DNA of 64,000 nucleotides from Leeia oryzae DSM 17879 (GTDB lineage Bacteria; Pseudomonadota; Gammaproteobacteria; Burkholderiales; Leeiaceae): assembly GCF_000376945.1 (NCBI RefSeq), contig NZ_AQXU01000018.1, positions 62,001 to 126,000 on the forward strand, written 5' to 3'. Below are positions 18,187-27,982 of this stretch, piece after piece. The first letter of the stretch is position 1, and each line of letters starts with the position of its first letter. Below the pieces are notes generated by a model. The model did no database searches and had not been told where the DNA came from. It was given only the letters and a program-made list of their open reading frames with translations. The position numbers were made by a program, and so were the translations under genes.

Positions 18187-19632
18187 ATGACCACAGAATT
18201 CAAACAAGAAACACCCGAGAACCTGCAAGAATACCTGAAGCAGGTCGTTGCCTTGCTGCACAAGCAGGCACAGCTGAAAGAATCTTTCCAGAAGCAGGAA
18301 CAAGACATCGATAGCGCCGAGCTAGCGGCCCTGCTGCACGCGCACCAGACCGAGCTGCAGCAGCATCTGGATGACCTGCACCCGGCCGATATCGCCCACA
18401 TTCTGGAAGCCCTGCCGCTGGCAGACCGGCTGGCCGTCTGGCATCTGGTACAAGCCGACCGTGACGGCGACATCCTGCTGGAAGTCTCGGATGCGGTACG
18501 TGAAACCCTGATCGCCGACATGGATGACGAGGAGCTGCTGGCCGCGGCCGAAAGCCTCGACACCGATGAACTGGCCGATCTGGCGCCAGACTTGCCGGAA
18601 GACGTGGTCGCCGATTTGATGACCACGCTGGATGCCCAGGAGCGTGAACGGCTGCAATCGGCCCTGTCGTACGAAGACGACCAGGTCGGGGCGCTGATGG
18701 ACTTCGAGATGGTCAGCATCCGTGACGACGTCACGCTGGAAGTCGTACTGCGCTACCTGCGCCGCTTTGAAGAACTGCCCAGCCATACCGACAAGCTGTT
18801 TGTGGTCGACCATGTCGGTATCCTGAAAGGCATTCTGCCCATCAAGCGGCTGTTGCTGAATGACCCGGACAAAACCGTGGCCGACGTGATGTCGGACGAC
18901 CCGGTGACCTTCGCCCCCGAAGACGATGCCAGCGATGCAGCCCAGGCTTTCGAGCGCTATGACCTGGTGTCAGCCCCGGTGGTGGATGCCGAAGGCAAGC
19001 TGTGCGGCCGCCTGACCATCGACGAAATGGTGGACGTGATCCGTGAGGAATCCGACAGCGAAGCGCTGAACCGTGCCGGTCTGCGCGAAGAAGAAGACAT
19101 GTTTGCCACACCGCTCAAGTCGGCCAAGAACCGCTGGCTGTGGGTAGCGGTCAACCTGCTGACCGCCTTTATTGCCTCCCGCGTGATCGGCGCCTTTGAA
19201 GGTACCATCTCCCATATCGTGGAACTGGCCGGTCTGGCCACCATCATTTCCGGCATTTGCGGTAACACCGGCACCCAGACTACCACCCTGATGATCCGTG
19301 GCCTGGCGCTCAAGCAGATTACCGTGCGCAACGTCGGCAAGATTTTTGCCAAAGAAATCATCATCGCCATCATGACCGGCGTGCTATGGGGCGGCATTAC
19401 CGGCTTCCTGGCTTACCTGATCTACGGCAAGCCGGCCCTCGGGCTGGTCATGGCCACCGCCATGCTACTCAATCTGGTGGTGGCGGCACTGGTCGGGATG
19501 ATCATTCCGATCACCATGCAGAAACTCGGGCGTGACCCGGCCTTCGGTTCCAGCGTGCTGCTGACCTTCATGACCGACAGCATCGGCTTCTTCATCCTGC
19601 TGGGGCTGGCAACCGTGTTCTTGCTGCATTAA
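18187..19632 (+). CDS. mgtE: Magnesium transporter MgtE
   Basis: 481 residues. The cytoplasmic N domain (about 1-140, acidic) is followed by two CBS domains (about 145-270), a plug helix and five membrane helices (about 300-480). Family motifs include HPADIAHILEALP in the N domain and SGICGNTGTQTTTL at the start of the pore region. It is a Mg2+-gated channel of the inner membrane; cytosolic Mg2+ closes it through the acidic N and CBS domains. prmC follows after 7 bases. Confidence 0.95.
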   Translation: MTTEFKQETPENLQEYLKQVVALLHKQAQLKESFQKQEQDIDSAELAALLHAHQTELQQHLDDLHPADIAHILEALPLADRLAVWHLVQADRDGDILLEVSDAVRETLIADMDDEELLAAAESLDTDELADLAPDLPEDVVADLMTTLDAQERERLQSALSYEDDQVGALMDFEMVSIRDDVTLEVVLRYLRRFEELPSHTDKLFVVDHVGILKGILPIKRLLLNDPDKTVADVMSDDPVTFAPEDDASDAAQAFERYDLVSAPVVDAEGKLCGRLTIDEMVDVIREESDSEALNRAGLREEEDMFATPLKSAKNRWLWVAVNLLTAFIASRVIGAFEGTISHIVELAGLATIISGICGNTGTQTTTLMIRGLALKQITVRNVGKIFAKEIIIAIMTGVLWGGITGFLAYLIYGKPALGLVMATAMLLNLVVAALVGMIIPITMQKLGRDPAFGSSVLLTFMTDSIGFFILLGLATVFLLH

Positions 19633-19639
19633 GACAACG

Positions 19640-20473
19640 ATGCAGACCACCGTCTCGTCCCTGATCCGCAGCTCCGGGCTGGATCGCACCGATGCCCGGG
19701 TACTGCTGCAATACGTACTGGGCGTCAACCGCGCCTGGCTGGTGGCGCACGGGGACGACGTACCGGACGAAGCGAGTTGCAACCGCTTTCATACCCTGGC
19801 GGCACGCCGCCTGGCTGGCGAACCGGTGGCCTATCTGGTCGGCGAGCGCGAGTTCTGGGGGCGCCCGTTTCAGGTAACGCCGGATGTGCTGATTCCGCGG
19901 CCGGAAACCGAACTGCTGATCGAGACCGCGCTGGCCACGCTGGATGTGACCGCGCCGTTGCGCGTACTGGATGTCGGCACAGGGTCTGGCTGCATCGCCA
20001 TCACCCTGGCACTGGAAGCCCCCGCCTGGCAGGTCAGTGCGCTGGATATCTCGCCTGCCGCACTGCAGATTGCAGCCCGCAATGCCCGCGAGCTGGGCGC
20101 AAACGTCACCCTGCTGGAAAGCGACATGCTGGACGCCTTACGCCTGCAAACCCCGCTACCGCAGTTTAACCTGATCGTGTCCAACCCGCCGTATATCCCT
20201 GCCGGAGACCCGCACCTCGATCAGGGGGATCTGCGTTTTGAACCGGCGAATGCGCTAACCGACCAGCAAGACGGTTTGTCGTGCTATCGCCATCTGGCCA
20301 CTTACGCAGGTGCCCTGCTGGCGCCCAACGGCTATCTGCTGCTGGAACACGGCTATGACCAGGGCGATTCGGTGCCGGCCCTGCTGCAACAAGCGGGCTG
20401 GCAAAGCGTCGAATGCCTGCCGGATCTGGCCGGACAACCACGCCTGACCCGCGCCCGGCGCCCGCTCGATTAA
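19640..20473 (+). CDS. prmC: Peptide chain release factor N5-glutamine methyltransferase
   Basis: 277 residues. It methylates the GGQ glutamine of RF1 and RF2 with SAM. A helical N-terminal substrate domain precedes a class I methyltransferase fold with LDVGTGSGCIAI (SAM loop) and the catalytic NPPY motif in SNPPYIPAGD. Length and motifs are normal for PrmC/HemK. It lies directly after mgtE and ends 70 bases before an AraC-type gene. Confidence 0.95.
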   Translation: MQTTVSSLIRSSGLDRTDARVLLQYVLGVNRAWLVAHGDDVPDEASCNRFHTLAARRLAGEPVAYLVGEREFWGRPFQVTPDVLIPRPETELLIETALATLDVTAPLRVLDVGTGSGCIAITLALEAPAWQVSALDISPAALQIAARNARELGANVTLLESDMLDALRLQTPLPQFNLIVSNPPYIPAGDPHLDQGDLRFEPANALTDQQDGLSCYRHLATYAGALLAPNGYLLLEHGYDQGDSVPALLQQAGWQSVECLPDLAGQPRLTRARRPLD

Positions 20474-20543
20474 CGCATCGCCGCGCTACCGTTTGTGGTG
20501 TAGACTCCTTTTGTCCATTCATTGATGTTTGCCTGCATGTCCC

Positions 20544-21251
20544 ATGTCTAGCCAAGCCAGTATCCGGTCTTATGCCCACCTGCACCACCGGCACGCGCAC
20601 GAGCATTTCCAGCTGCTGTATTGCATTCACGGGCAATTGCAACTGGAAACCGGCGACCGCCAGCATCTGCTGACCCCGGGCCAGGGCGTGCTGATTCCGG
20701 CAGGCAAAGACCATGATTTTGCCGGGCAGGATACTCCCCGCTGTCTGGTACTCGATATCCCGCCCGATCAACCGCTGGCACGCCTCACCCGCCAAGTCTT
20801 GCTGGACCACAAGGCACTGCTGGACTTACAGGCACTGGATACGGCCCTGCAAACCCGTGCAGAAGACCCGCTGCTGCAGCGGATTGCCCAAGAGCAAGGC
20901 ATCCACTGGCTGGCCGCGGCCCATGAACAGACGAGCAAACGCTATCTGCCACTGGCGCAGCTGGATGCCTGGATCACCCGTCATCTGACGGAACCCATCC
21001 GTACCCGTCATCTGGCAGACCTGTGCCATTTGTCCGAAGCCCATTTCCGGGAACGCTTTGAAGCCGCCACCGGGCTCAGTCCGTCTCGCTATATCCAGTG
21101 GCGCCGGCTCGACGAGGCCAATCGCTGCGTTCGAGCCGGCGTACCGGTAGCCATTGCCGCCAGCCGCTGCGGCTATCAGAGCCCGTCTGCGCTCACCGCC
21201 GCCCTCAAGAAGACCCGCGGCCAGACCCCCAGGCAGCTGCGCCAGCATTAG
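20544..21251 (+). CDS. AraC-family transcriptional regulator with cupin sensor
   Basis: 235 residues from the ATG at 20544. The N-terminal cupin (about 1-100) has HHRHAHEHFQL and GQGVLIPAGKDHDF, the His-rich pattern of AraC ligand domains. Two helix-turn-helix motifs occupy about 150-235, with LADLCHLSEAHFRERFEAAT and AASRCGYQSPSALTAALKK. It lies just upstream of an EamA exporter gene on the same strand; AraC-EamA pairs of this kind usually regulate export of an amino acid or similar solute. The ligand is unknown. Confidence 0.85.
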   Translation: MSSQASIRSYAHLHHRHAHEHFQLLYCIHGQLQLETGDRQHLLTPGQGVLIPAGKDHDFAGQDTPRCLVLDIPPDQPLARLTRQVLLDHKALLDLQALDTALQTRAEDPLLQRIAQEQGIHWLAAAHEQTSKRYLPLAQLDAWITRHLTEPIRTRHLADLCHLSEAHFRERFEAATGLSPSRYIQWRRLDEANRCVRAGVPVAIAASRCGYQSPSALTAALKKTRGQTPRQLRQH

Positions 21252-21357
21252 GCCACCCAGTCTCACCACGCATAACCCGCAAATCCCGACGATTCACCCC
21301 TGCATTTTCTGGCATGCTCTCCTTTTGAAGAAACAGACATACAGGACATACCAGACC

Positions 21358-22209
21358 ATGGGACCCATTGCTGCTTTGATCGCCATCGTGATGTGGGGTG
21401 CGCTCGCCGTACTGGGCGTCTCGCTCGCGCATGTGCCGCCTTTTTTGCTGACCGGTGCCAGCCTGGCCATTGGCGGCCTGCTGACGCTGCCCAAATGGCG
21501 CAGCTGGGCCTTGCCGCTAAAAACCATCCTGCTGGGGGTGTATGGCCTGTTCGGCTTTCACTTCTTGCTGTTCATGGCCTTGCGCCATGCGCCGCCAATT
21601 GAAGCCAATCTGATCAACTACCTGTGGCCCTTGCTGATCGTGCTGCTGACGCCGCTGTTTTTCCCGGGCATGCATCTGCAGCCTGTGCACTGGCTGGCCG
21701 CCCTGGCCGGGGGGGCGGGTGCGGTACTGGCCATCATGGGCGGCAAGCAGATCGGCTGGAGCGGCAGTGTGGTCGGCTACCTGTGCGCCGCCTGCTCTGC
21801 CGTGGTGTGGGCTACCTACTCGCTCGGCATCCGCAAAGTCCGGCCATTCCCGACCGCAGCGGTGGGGGGCATCTGCCTGATCTCGGCAGCGCTGTCCTTG
21901 CTGTGCCATCTGCTGTTTGAACCGGCAGTCACGCTATCCACGGTCGACATGGGTCATATCGTGCTACTGGGCATCGGACCAATGGGGACCGCGTTCTATC
22001 TGTGGGACTGGGCCATGAAGCAGAGCGACCCGCGCAAAATCGGGGTACTGGCCAATCTGACCCCCGTTTTTTCCACCGTGATGCTGCATCTGTATACCGG
22101 ACGGACGCTGTCGATGAACATGGCCATTGCTGCCTTGCTGATTTCCGGCGCGGCGCTGATGGTGTGGTGGTTCGGGCAATCCCGGTCGACCCCTGCCAAG
22201 GCAGCCTGA
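21358..22209 (+). CDS. EamA-family (DMT) transporter
   Basis: 283 residues forming about ten membrane helices in two repeated EamA halves. Characteristic segments are APPIEANLINYLWPLLIVLL in the first half and LANLTPVFSTVML in the second. It resembles YddG-type aromatic amino-acid exporters, but the substrate is not shown by sequence. The ATG at 21358 is used because the frame upstream lies within the regulator gene and the promoter gap. Confidence 0.82.
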   Translation: MGPIAALIAIVMWGALAVLGVSLAHVPPFLLTGASLAIGGLLTLPKWRSWALPLKTILLGVYGLFGFHFLLFMALRHAPPIEANLINYLWPLLIVLLTPLFFPGMHLQPVHWLAALAGGAGAVLAIMGGKQIGWSGSVVGYLCAACSAVVWATYSLGIRKVRPFPTAAVGGICLISAALSLLCHLLFEPAVTLSTVDMGHIVLLGIGPMGTAFYLWDWAMKQSDPRKIGVLANLTPVFSTVMLHLYTGRTLSMNMAIAALLISGAALMVWWFGQSRSTPAKAA

Positions 22210-22322
22210 TACCGGACAAGAAAGTCTCCTCGCCAGCGCGGAATCTGGCGAGTTTCCACCCACTGGGCATGGTTTTTTGTTAGTATCGACGCTTCTACGA
22301 CCGATCGATAGCAGCGACCTTT

Positions 22323-23591
22323 ATGCTCCATATTCAGCGTATCGCCACCGAAGTGGTGACCCGGGTGTTAACCGGACGCAATCTGACCGATACCCTGGCT
22401 GACGCCCTGAGAAACCACCCTCAGCTCACCCCGCAACAACGGGGTGCGATACGCGATTTATCCTACGGCACACTTCGCCATTACAACCAGCTGGACGCCC
22501 TGGTCAAACGCATGGTACAGCACGCCCCGGCCGACGGCAGAATCAGCATGCTGTTGATGGTGGCCATCTACCAGCTGCGGTTTACCGATGCGGCACCTTA
22601 CGCCATTGTCGACCATGCGGTGAAACTGGTGACCCGCTGGTTCGAACCCGGCAAGGGGCTAGTCAATGCCGTGTTGCGCCGCGTGCAGCGCGAAGGCGAT
22701 GCCCTGTGGGCTGAAGTGTGCGCCAAACCGGCCATCCGCTATGCCCTGCCGGACTGGTGGCTCAGCAAATGGCAGGCGGATTATCCGGACCAGTGGCAAC
22801 AGATTGCCGAAGCCAGCCTGCTGCATCCGCCCATGACCTTGCGCGTCAACCAGCGCAAAACCACTGTTGCAGATTATCTGGCCCAATTGACCGAGGCCGG
22901 ACTGGCCGCCCGCGAAAGCGGCCCCAGCGGCATTCGTCTGGCACAGCCGGTACCGGTCGACAAACTGCCCCATTTCCACGATGGCTGGGTTTCGGTACAG
23001 GATGAAGGCGCGCAAGCGTCCGCCCGTCTGCTGCAAGTCGAGGCCGGCATGCGGGTCCTGGATGCCTGCGCAGCCCCCGGCGGCAAGACCGGCCACCTGC
23101 TGGAAACCGCTGACATCGGCCTTGTCGCCATCGATCAGGATGCCAAGCGGCTGGAACGCGTGCAAGAAAACCTGCAGCGCCTCGGACTGAGTGCCGAACT
23201 GAAAACCGGTGACGCCAGCCAGCCGCAGGGCTGGTGGAACGGGGTGCCGTTCGACCGCATCCTGCTGGATGTCCCATGCAGCGCCTCCGGCGTGGTACGC
23301 CGCAACCCGGACATCAAATGGCACCGTCTGGCCAAAGACATTGCCCAGTTTTCGAAAGAACAAGCCGATATTCTGCGGGCCATCTGGCCCTGCCTGAAAC
23401 CCGGTGGCAAACTGCTATATGCGACCTGCTCGGTGTTTCCGGAAGAAAACCAGCAGCAGATCGAAGCCTTTTTGAAAGCAACCCCGGACGCACGTCTGGA
23501 CCCGATTGCAGCAGACCAGCCTTACCAGCAATGGCTGCCCTCCCCTGACCATGATGGCTTTTTCTATGCAAGGCTCGAAAAACTTGGCTAA
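22323..23591 (+). CDS. rsmB: 16S rRNA (cytosine-967-C5)-methyltransferase
   Basis: 422 residues. An N-terminal NusB-like RNA-binding domain (about 1-140) precedes the RsmB/NOP methyltransferase domain. Visible motifs are SAM-binding LDACAAPGGKTGHLLE, the first catalytic Cys in LLDVPCSASGV and the second Cys in LYATCSVFPEEN. It makes m5C967 in 16S rRNA. It is the first gene of the rsmB-DUF4390-ntrY-ntrX run, an order common in betaproteobacteria. Confidence 0.96.
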   Translation: MLHIQRIATEVVTRVLTGRNLTDTLADALRNHPQLTPQQRGAIRDLSYGTLRHYNQLDALVKRMVQHAPADGRISMLLMVAIYQLRFTDAAPYAIVDHAVKLVTRWFEPGKGLVNAVLRRVQREGDALWAEVCAKPAIRYALPDWWLSKWQADYPDQWQQIAEASLLHPPMTLRVNQRKTTVADYLAQLTEAGLAARESGPSGIRLAQPVPVDKLPHFHDGWVSVQDEGAQASARLLQVEAGMRVLDACAAPGGKTGHLLETADIGLVAIDQDAKRLERVQENLQRLGLSAELKTGDASQPQGWWNGVPFDRILLDVPCSASGVVRRNPDIKWHRLAKDIAQFSKEQADILRAIWPCLKPGGKLLYATCSVFPEENQQQIEAFLKATPDARLDPIAADQPYQQWLPSPDHDGFFYARLEKLG

Positions 23592-24141
23592 GCGCCTGAC
23601 GGGCATCCTCCTCGCCCTGCTGTGTCTGCTGTCAGTATCGACACTGGCGTGGGGAGACATCATCCTGAAAAGCACCCGGGTGCAGCAAAACGACGAAGGC
23701 TATCAGCTCAATGCCCACTTCAGCTGCAGCCTGACCCCCAGCCTGGAAGATGCCTTGCGTCAGGGCGTGTCGCTCGGGTTCGTCATCGACCTGGAAATCA
23801 ACAAGGCGCGCCGCTTCTGGTTTGATACCAATCTGGTCTCGATGCAGCGCCGCTACAAGCTCAACTACTATGCCCTCACCCGCCAGTACCGCCTCTACTA
23901 CGGGGGTCTGGTACAAAACTTCAGCCGGCTAGACAGTGCCCTGGGCGTGATGTGCAGCCCGTCCGCCTGGCAGGTGCTGGACAAATCCCGCGAAGAACCC
24001 GGCCTGACCGCCCGCATCCGCATGCAGCTGGATACCGACCAGCTACCCAAGCCGTTCCAGATCAACGCCATTACCTCCAAAGACTGGACGCTGGATTCGG
24101 ACTGGTACAGCTTCAACTTTGCCACGGATGCCGCCCCATGA
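23566..24141 (+). CDS. DUF4390 domain-containing secreted protein
   Basis: About 191 residues. A signal sequence (AKRLTGILLALLCLLSVS, cleaved near LAWG) precedes a beta-rich domain typical of DUF4390 (IILKSTRVQQNDEGYQLNA, LEINKARRFW, RQYRLYYGG). The function is unknown; the gene is usually found, as here, between rsmB and ntrY. The start overlaps the rsmB end by 26 bases and is uncertain, with ATGs at 23551, 23554 and 23566. The stop overlaps ntrY (ATGA). Confidence 0.85.
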   Translation: MQGSKNLAKRLTGILLALLCLLSVSTLAWGDIILKSTRVQQNDEGYQLNAHFSCSLTPSLEDALRQGVSLGFVIDLEINKARRFWFDTNLVSMQRRYKLNYYALTRQYRLYYGGLVQNFSRLDSALGVMCSPSAWQVLDKSREEPGLTARIRMQLDTDQLPKPFQINAITSKDWTLDSDWYSFNFATDAAP

Positions 24142-26258
24142 AGAAGCTGCTGATCATCAGCATCTGCATGGCCCTGCTGGTGCTGTACCTGCTGGCCATG
24201 GCATCGTCTAACACCGCCCGCTTTACCGGCCATTACAACCAGTTGCTGCTGATCAATGCCACGGTGCTGACCGGCATGTCGATTCTGGTGGGTTACCAGC
24301 TGTGGAAACTGCGCAAAAAGCTCAAGGCCGGCGTATTCGGCTCCAAGCTGACCTTGCGTCTGGTGCTAATGTTTGCTCTGGTGGCGGTCCTGCCGGGGGC
24401 GCTGGTGTATCTGGTGTCGTTCCAGTTCCTGACCAAGAGTATCGACACCTGGTTTGACGTGCGCGTGGACTCTGCGCTGGACCGGGGGCTTAGCCTGGGT
24501 CAGGTGGCACTGGACCACGTACGTCAGGAGCAGGAAAAAAACACCCTCTCGATCGCCCGGCAACTGTTGGAGCGCAAAGGCGATTTGCTGACCAATATCT
24601 ACCCGCTGCGCGATGAAACCGGGGCCAGCCAGCTGGCAGTATTTACCGCGCGCGGCACCTTGCTGGCCTTTGCCGGCAGCGCCGCACCGGATAACCCGAG
24701 CGTGCTGGAACTCAACCAGGTACGCAGCGGACCGGTCTCGTCGATCGAAGGCGGGACGGATCAGGACCATGGGCTGTATATCCGGGTGCTGGTGCCGCTG
24801 AAAAACAACCTGCTCGGCAATGACTCGCGCATCCTGCTGTTGCAGCAACCCGTACCCAAGCAGCTGGCCGAGGACGCCGACGTACTGGAGAACATCCGGC
24901 GGGATTACAAAACCCTGACGCTCTCGCGCGGTAACCTGCAACTGCTGTACACCGTCACCCTGACGCTCACGCTGCTGATGGCCCTGCTGAGCGTCCTGGC
25001 CCTGGCGTTTTTCCTCTCGGACCGCCTGTCTGCCCCGCTCACGGTACTGGCAGCGGGGACACGTGCAGTGGCGCAGGGTGACTTCAGCCAGCGGCATACG
25101 GTGCAGACCCGGGACGAACTGGGGATGCTGACCATGCAGTTCAACCGCATGACCCGGCAACTGGCCGAGGCGCGCGACAATGTCGAGCATCAGCAGCTGG
25201 CACTGACCGCCACCAACGAATACCTGGAAAGCCTGCTGGCCAACCTGACCACCGGGGTACTGGCGTTTGATGTCGAGATGCACTTGCGCTCGGCCAATGC
25301 CGGCGCCGGTCACATTCTCGGTGTCGACATCCATACCCTGCAAGGCGTGATTCTCAAGCACTGGCCGCAGAAGCACAGCCTGCTGCGTGCATTTGCAGAA
25401 CGGGTCATGCTAGGCTTTGCCGAGGCGGGGCTTGAGCACTGGCAAACCGAGTTCGAGCACAGTGGCCCCAAAGGTACCCAGGTCCTGCTGTTGCGCGGGA
25501 GCCGCCTGCCGTCTGCCGAACACGGTTTTGTGGTGGTCTTCGATGACATCACCGACATGATGCAAGCCCAGCGACAGGCCGCCTGGGGTGAGGTCGCCCG
25601 CCGGCTGGCGCACGAGATCAAGAACCCGCTGACACCGATTCAATTGTCGGCAGAGCGACTGCAACTGAAATTGAGTGATAAGCTATCATCACAGGATGCA
25701 GACATGCTCAACCGCAGCACCCAGACCATCGTCAACCAGGTCGCGGCGCTGAAAAACATGGTAGAAGACTTCAAGGAATACGCGCGCGCGCCCAAACAGC
25801 GCTTGCAGCCATTAGAGTTACATGATTTGATCAAAGAAGTCCTTACCCTGTACGAATCCAGTAATATGGTGTCTGTGACGCTTGATCCACGTGTTGCCCT
25901 GGTCAACGGCGACCCGACCCGCTTGCGGCAGGTTCTGCACAACCTGCTGCAAAATGCGCAGGACGCGGTCAGTAATGTGCCAGACCCGCAGATCTCGGTC
26001 ACCACGGAAGTCACCGAATCCGATATCCGGCTGGTGATTGCCGATAATGGCTGCGGTTTTCCGGCAGACATGCTGGCCAGGGTGTTTGAACCCTACGTCA
26101 CCACCAAGGCCAAGGGTACAGGCCTTGGCCTGGCGATCGTGAAAAAAATATGTGAAGAACACCAGGGAAGCGTGCAGATCATGAACCGTGACCCGCAAGG
26201 TGCTGCTGTAACACTGATCTTGCCAAGACTGCACGAGCAGCCGGAGGAAGTTATATGA
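24138..26258 (+). CDS. ntrY: NtrY-type membrane sensor histidine kinase
   Basis: 706 residues. Order: two N-terminal membrane helices, a third near 75-95, a periplasmic sensor region (about 95-270), a membrane helix near 275-300, HAMP, PAS (about 370-460), HisKA with RRLAHEIKNPLTPIQLSAE, and HATPase with NLLQNAQDAV, DNGCGFP and GTGLGLAIV. This layout is diagnostic of NtrY. In other bacteria NtrYX responds to nitrogen or redox/respiratory state. It overlaps the genes on both sides by 4 bases. Confidence 0.95.
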   Translation: MKKLLIISICMALLVLYLLAMASSNTARFTGHYNQLLLINATVLTGMSILVGYQLWKLRKKLKAGVFGSKLTLRLVLMFALVAVLPGALVYLVSFQFLTKSIDTWFDVRVDSALDRGLSLGQVALDHVRQEQEKNTLSIARQLLERKGDLLTNIYPLRDETGASQLAVFTARGTLLAFAGSAAPDNPSVLELNQVRSGPVSSIEGGTDQDHGLYIRVLVPLKNNLLGNDSRILLLQQPVPKQLAEDADVLENIRRDYKTLTLSRGNLQLLYTVTLTLTLLMALLSVLALAFFLSDRLSAPLTVLAAGTRAVAQGDFSQRHTVQTRDELGMLTMQFNRMTRQLAEARDNVEHQQLALTATNEYLESLLANLTTGVLAFDVEMHLRSANAGAGHILGVDIHTLQGVILKHWPQKHSLLRAFAERVMLGFAEAGLEHWQTEFEHSGPKGTQVLLLRGSRLPSAEHGFVVVFDDITDMMQAQRQAAWGEVARRLAHEIKNPLTPIQLSAERLQLKLSDKLSSQDADMLNRSTQTIVNQVAALKNMVEDFKEYARAPKQRLQPLELHDLIKEVLTLYESSNMVSVTLDPRVALVNGDPTRLRQVLHNLLQNAQDAVSNVPDPQISVTTEVTESDIRLVIADNGCGFPADMLARVFEPYVTTKAKGTGLGLAIVKKICEEHQGSVQIMNRDPQGAAVTLILPRLHEQPEEVI

Positions 26259-27550
26259 GTGGTAATGAGATCCTGATCGTCGATGACGAAATGGGCATTC
26301 GGGAATTATTGTCAGAAATCCTGCAAGATGAAGGCTATACCGTCCGGCTGGCCGAAAATGCCGCGCAAGCGCGCAGCTATCGTAACCAGCAGCGTCCGGA
26401 CCTGGTATTGCTGGATATCTGGATGCCGGATTGTGACGGCATCACGCTCCTGAAAGAATGGGCCCGCGCCGGTCAGCTCACCATGCCTGTGGTGATGATG
26501 TCTGGCCACGCCACCATCGATACCGCCGTAGAAGCCACCCGCATTGGCGCGCTGGATTTCATGGAAAAACCGATTGCGCTGCAAAAGCTGCTGTCTACCG
26601 TGCAGCGTGCCCTCAAGCGCAGTGGTGTTCAACACCAGCCGGAACAGTCACTGGCCAGCCTCGGCAAGGGTGAGGCCATCATGGACCTGAAAGCCCGTCT
26701 GGACCAGATCCTGCCGCAAAAGCAGCCTGTGCTGCTGACCGGCGAATACGGCGTGGCGTTCGAACCGTGCGCCCGCTACCTGTTTACGCCCAACACCCCG
26801 TGGGTGACCTTGACCACCCCGCAAACGCTGATCGATGCGCCCTTGACCCTGCTGGAACAGGCACGCGACGGCCTGCTGTTTGTCCCGGAGGTTTCCGAAC
26901 TGCCGCGCCGCGCCCAATCAGGCCTGCTATTGCTGATCAACAAGCTGGACAAGTTCCATGTGCGACTGGTCGCCACCTCCAGCCGTCCTTTGCTGCCATT
27001 GGTAACCGACCGCCATTTTGACCACAGCCTGTATCAGGCGCTCAGTACCCTGACCGTGGTTGTACCGCCATTGCGCCAGCATGCCGAGGATGTGCCGGAT
27101 CTGGCCAACCAGCAGCTGACCCAATTGATCGAGAGCCGCAAAGTACCCCAGCGAAAACTGTCTACCGCAGCACTCAACACGCTGCGGCTGCATACCTGGC
27201 CCGGCAATCATCAAGAACTGCTGCAGGTGGTACAGTCCGCGGCGCTGACGGTCTCCGGTGACGAAATTACCGAAACCGATATCCAGCCCTTGCTGCAGCA
27301 AAGTGCCGGTATCGAACCGCATCCGGTCGATACCCCGGTGGCCCCTGCCTGCCCGGTGTCCTTCGACCAGCCGCTACGGGAAGCGCGGGATGAATTCGAA
27401 CGTCTGTATCTGGAATACCATCTGCGGGAAACCGGCGGCAACATGAGTCAGGTGGCCGAACGGGTAGGACTGGAACGTACCCACCTGTACCGCAAGCTGA
27501 AACAGCTGGGGGTCAGTATCGGTCGTCGTGGCAGTCACGACGACGAGTAA
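26255..27550 (+). CDS. ntrX: NtrX response regulator with degenerate AAA+ domain
   Basis: 431 residues. The receiver (about 1-120) is complete: DDE at the start, Asp in LLDIWMPDCDG, and the Lys in MEKPIAL. The middle domain aligns in position with the sigma-54 AAA+ module but Walker A is TGEYGVAFEP instead of GESGTGKE, Walker B is weak (GLLFVPEV), and no GAFTGA motif is present. It is also shorter than NtrC. A Fis-type HTH is intact at the end (NMSQVAERVGLERTHLYRKL). It probably binds DNA but cannot activate sigma-54 by ATP hydrolysis. Confidence 0.93.
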   Translation: MSGNEILIVDDEMGIRELLSEILQDEGYTVRLAENAAQARSYRNQQRPDLVLLDIWMPDCDGITLLKEWARAGQLTMPVVMMSGHATIDTAVEATRIGALDFMEKPIALQKLLSTVQRALKRSGVQHQPEQSLASLGKGEAIMDLKARLDQILPQKQPVLLTGEYGVAFEPCARYLFTPNTPWVTLTTPQTLIDAPLTLLEQARDGLLFVPEVSELPRRAQSGLLLLINKLDKFHVRLVATSSRPLLPLVTDRHFDHSLYQALSTLTVVVPPLRQHAEDVPDLANQQLTQLIESRKVPQRKLSTAALNTLRLHTWPGNHQELLQVVQSAALTVSGDEITETDIQPLLQQSAGIEPHPVDTPVAPACPVSFDQPLREARDEFERLYLEYHLRETGGNMSQVAERVGLERTHLYRKLKQLGVSIGRRGSHDDE

Positions 27551-27584
27551 CGCACTTTTTCAACACGAGAACGAACCACGCATC

Positions 27585-27908
27585 ATGAGCATGACTTTTC
27601 AGGAACATCTGGCCACCCTGCCCACCATCGACAGTATTGCCGCGCTGGAACTGACCAATGGTGCCGGTGAAACCGTTGCCCGCATCGAGAACCGCCCGGG
27701 CACGGCAGCGTCTGCCCGCCTGTACCACGCGCTGGCGCAGGAGTTTGGCAGCATCAATGCCGCTGCTGCTGCCAAGGGTATTGTCCTGTATGCCGAGCAT
27801 ACAGCGGACGCCCGCATCAACCCTGGCAAGCACCCTAACATTGACCGCCTGTTCGCCATTGCAGAACAGGGCGCACCAGCGCTGGGTGTCAACACCATTC
27901 TGGCCTGA
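27585..27908 (+). CDS. DUF2322-family protein
   Basis: 107 residues from the ATG at 27585. A small soluble protein with no signal peptide or membrane helix, containing VLYAEHTADAR and HPNIDRLFAI. I place it in DUF2322, a family of unknown function known from Neisseria and relatives, from memory of these conserved blocks. It follows ntrX by 34 bases and may be cotranscribed. Confidence 0.6.
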   Translation: MSMTFQEHLATLPTIDSIAALELTNGAGETVARIENRPGTAASARLYHALAQEFGSINAAAAAKGIVLYAEHTADARINPGKHPNIDRLFAIAEQGAPALGVNTILA

Positions 27909-27916
27909 CAAGCGAA

Positions 27917-27942
27917 ACAGCCCTTGTTCTGGCAAGGGCTGT
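27917..27942 (+). terminator. Hairpin after the ntrX/DUF2322 run
   Basis: ACAGCCCTTG (27917-27926) pairs with CAAGGGCTGT (27933-27942) around a 6-base loop, 8 bases past the stop. There is no clear T-run, so it may be a weak terminator or an RNA end-protecting hairpin between the convergent genes. Confidence 0.5.
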
Positions 27943-27982
27943 CACATCTGCTGGCCGGTGCTACCGGCAACCTGCCAGCAGT

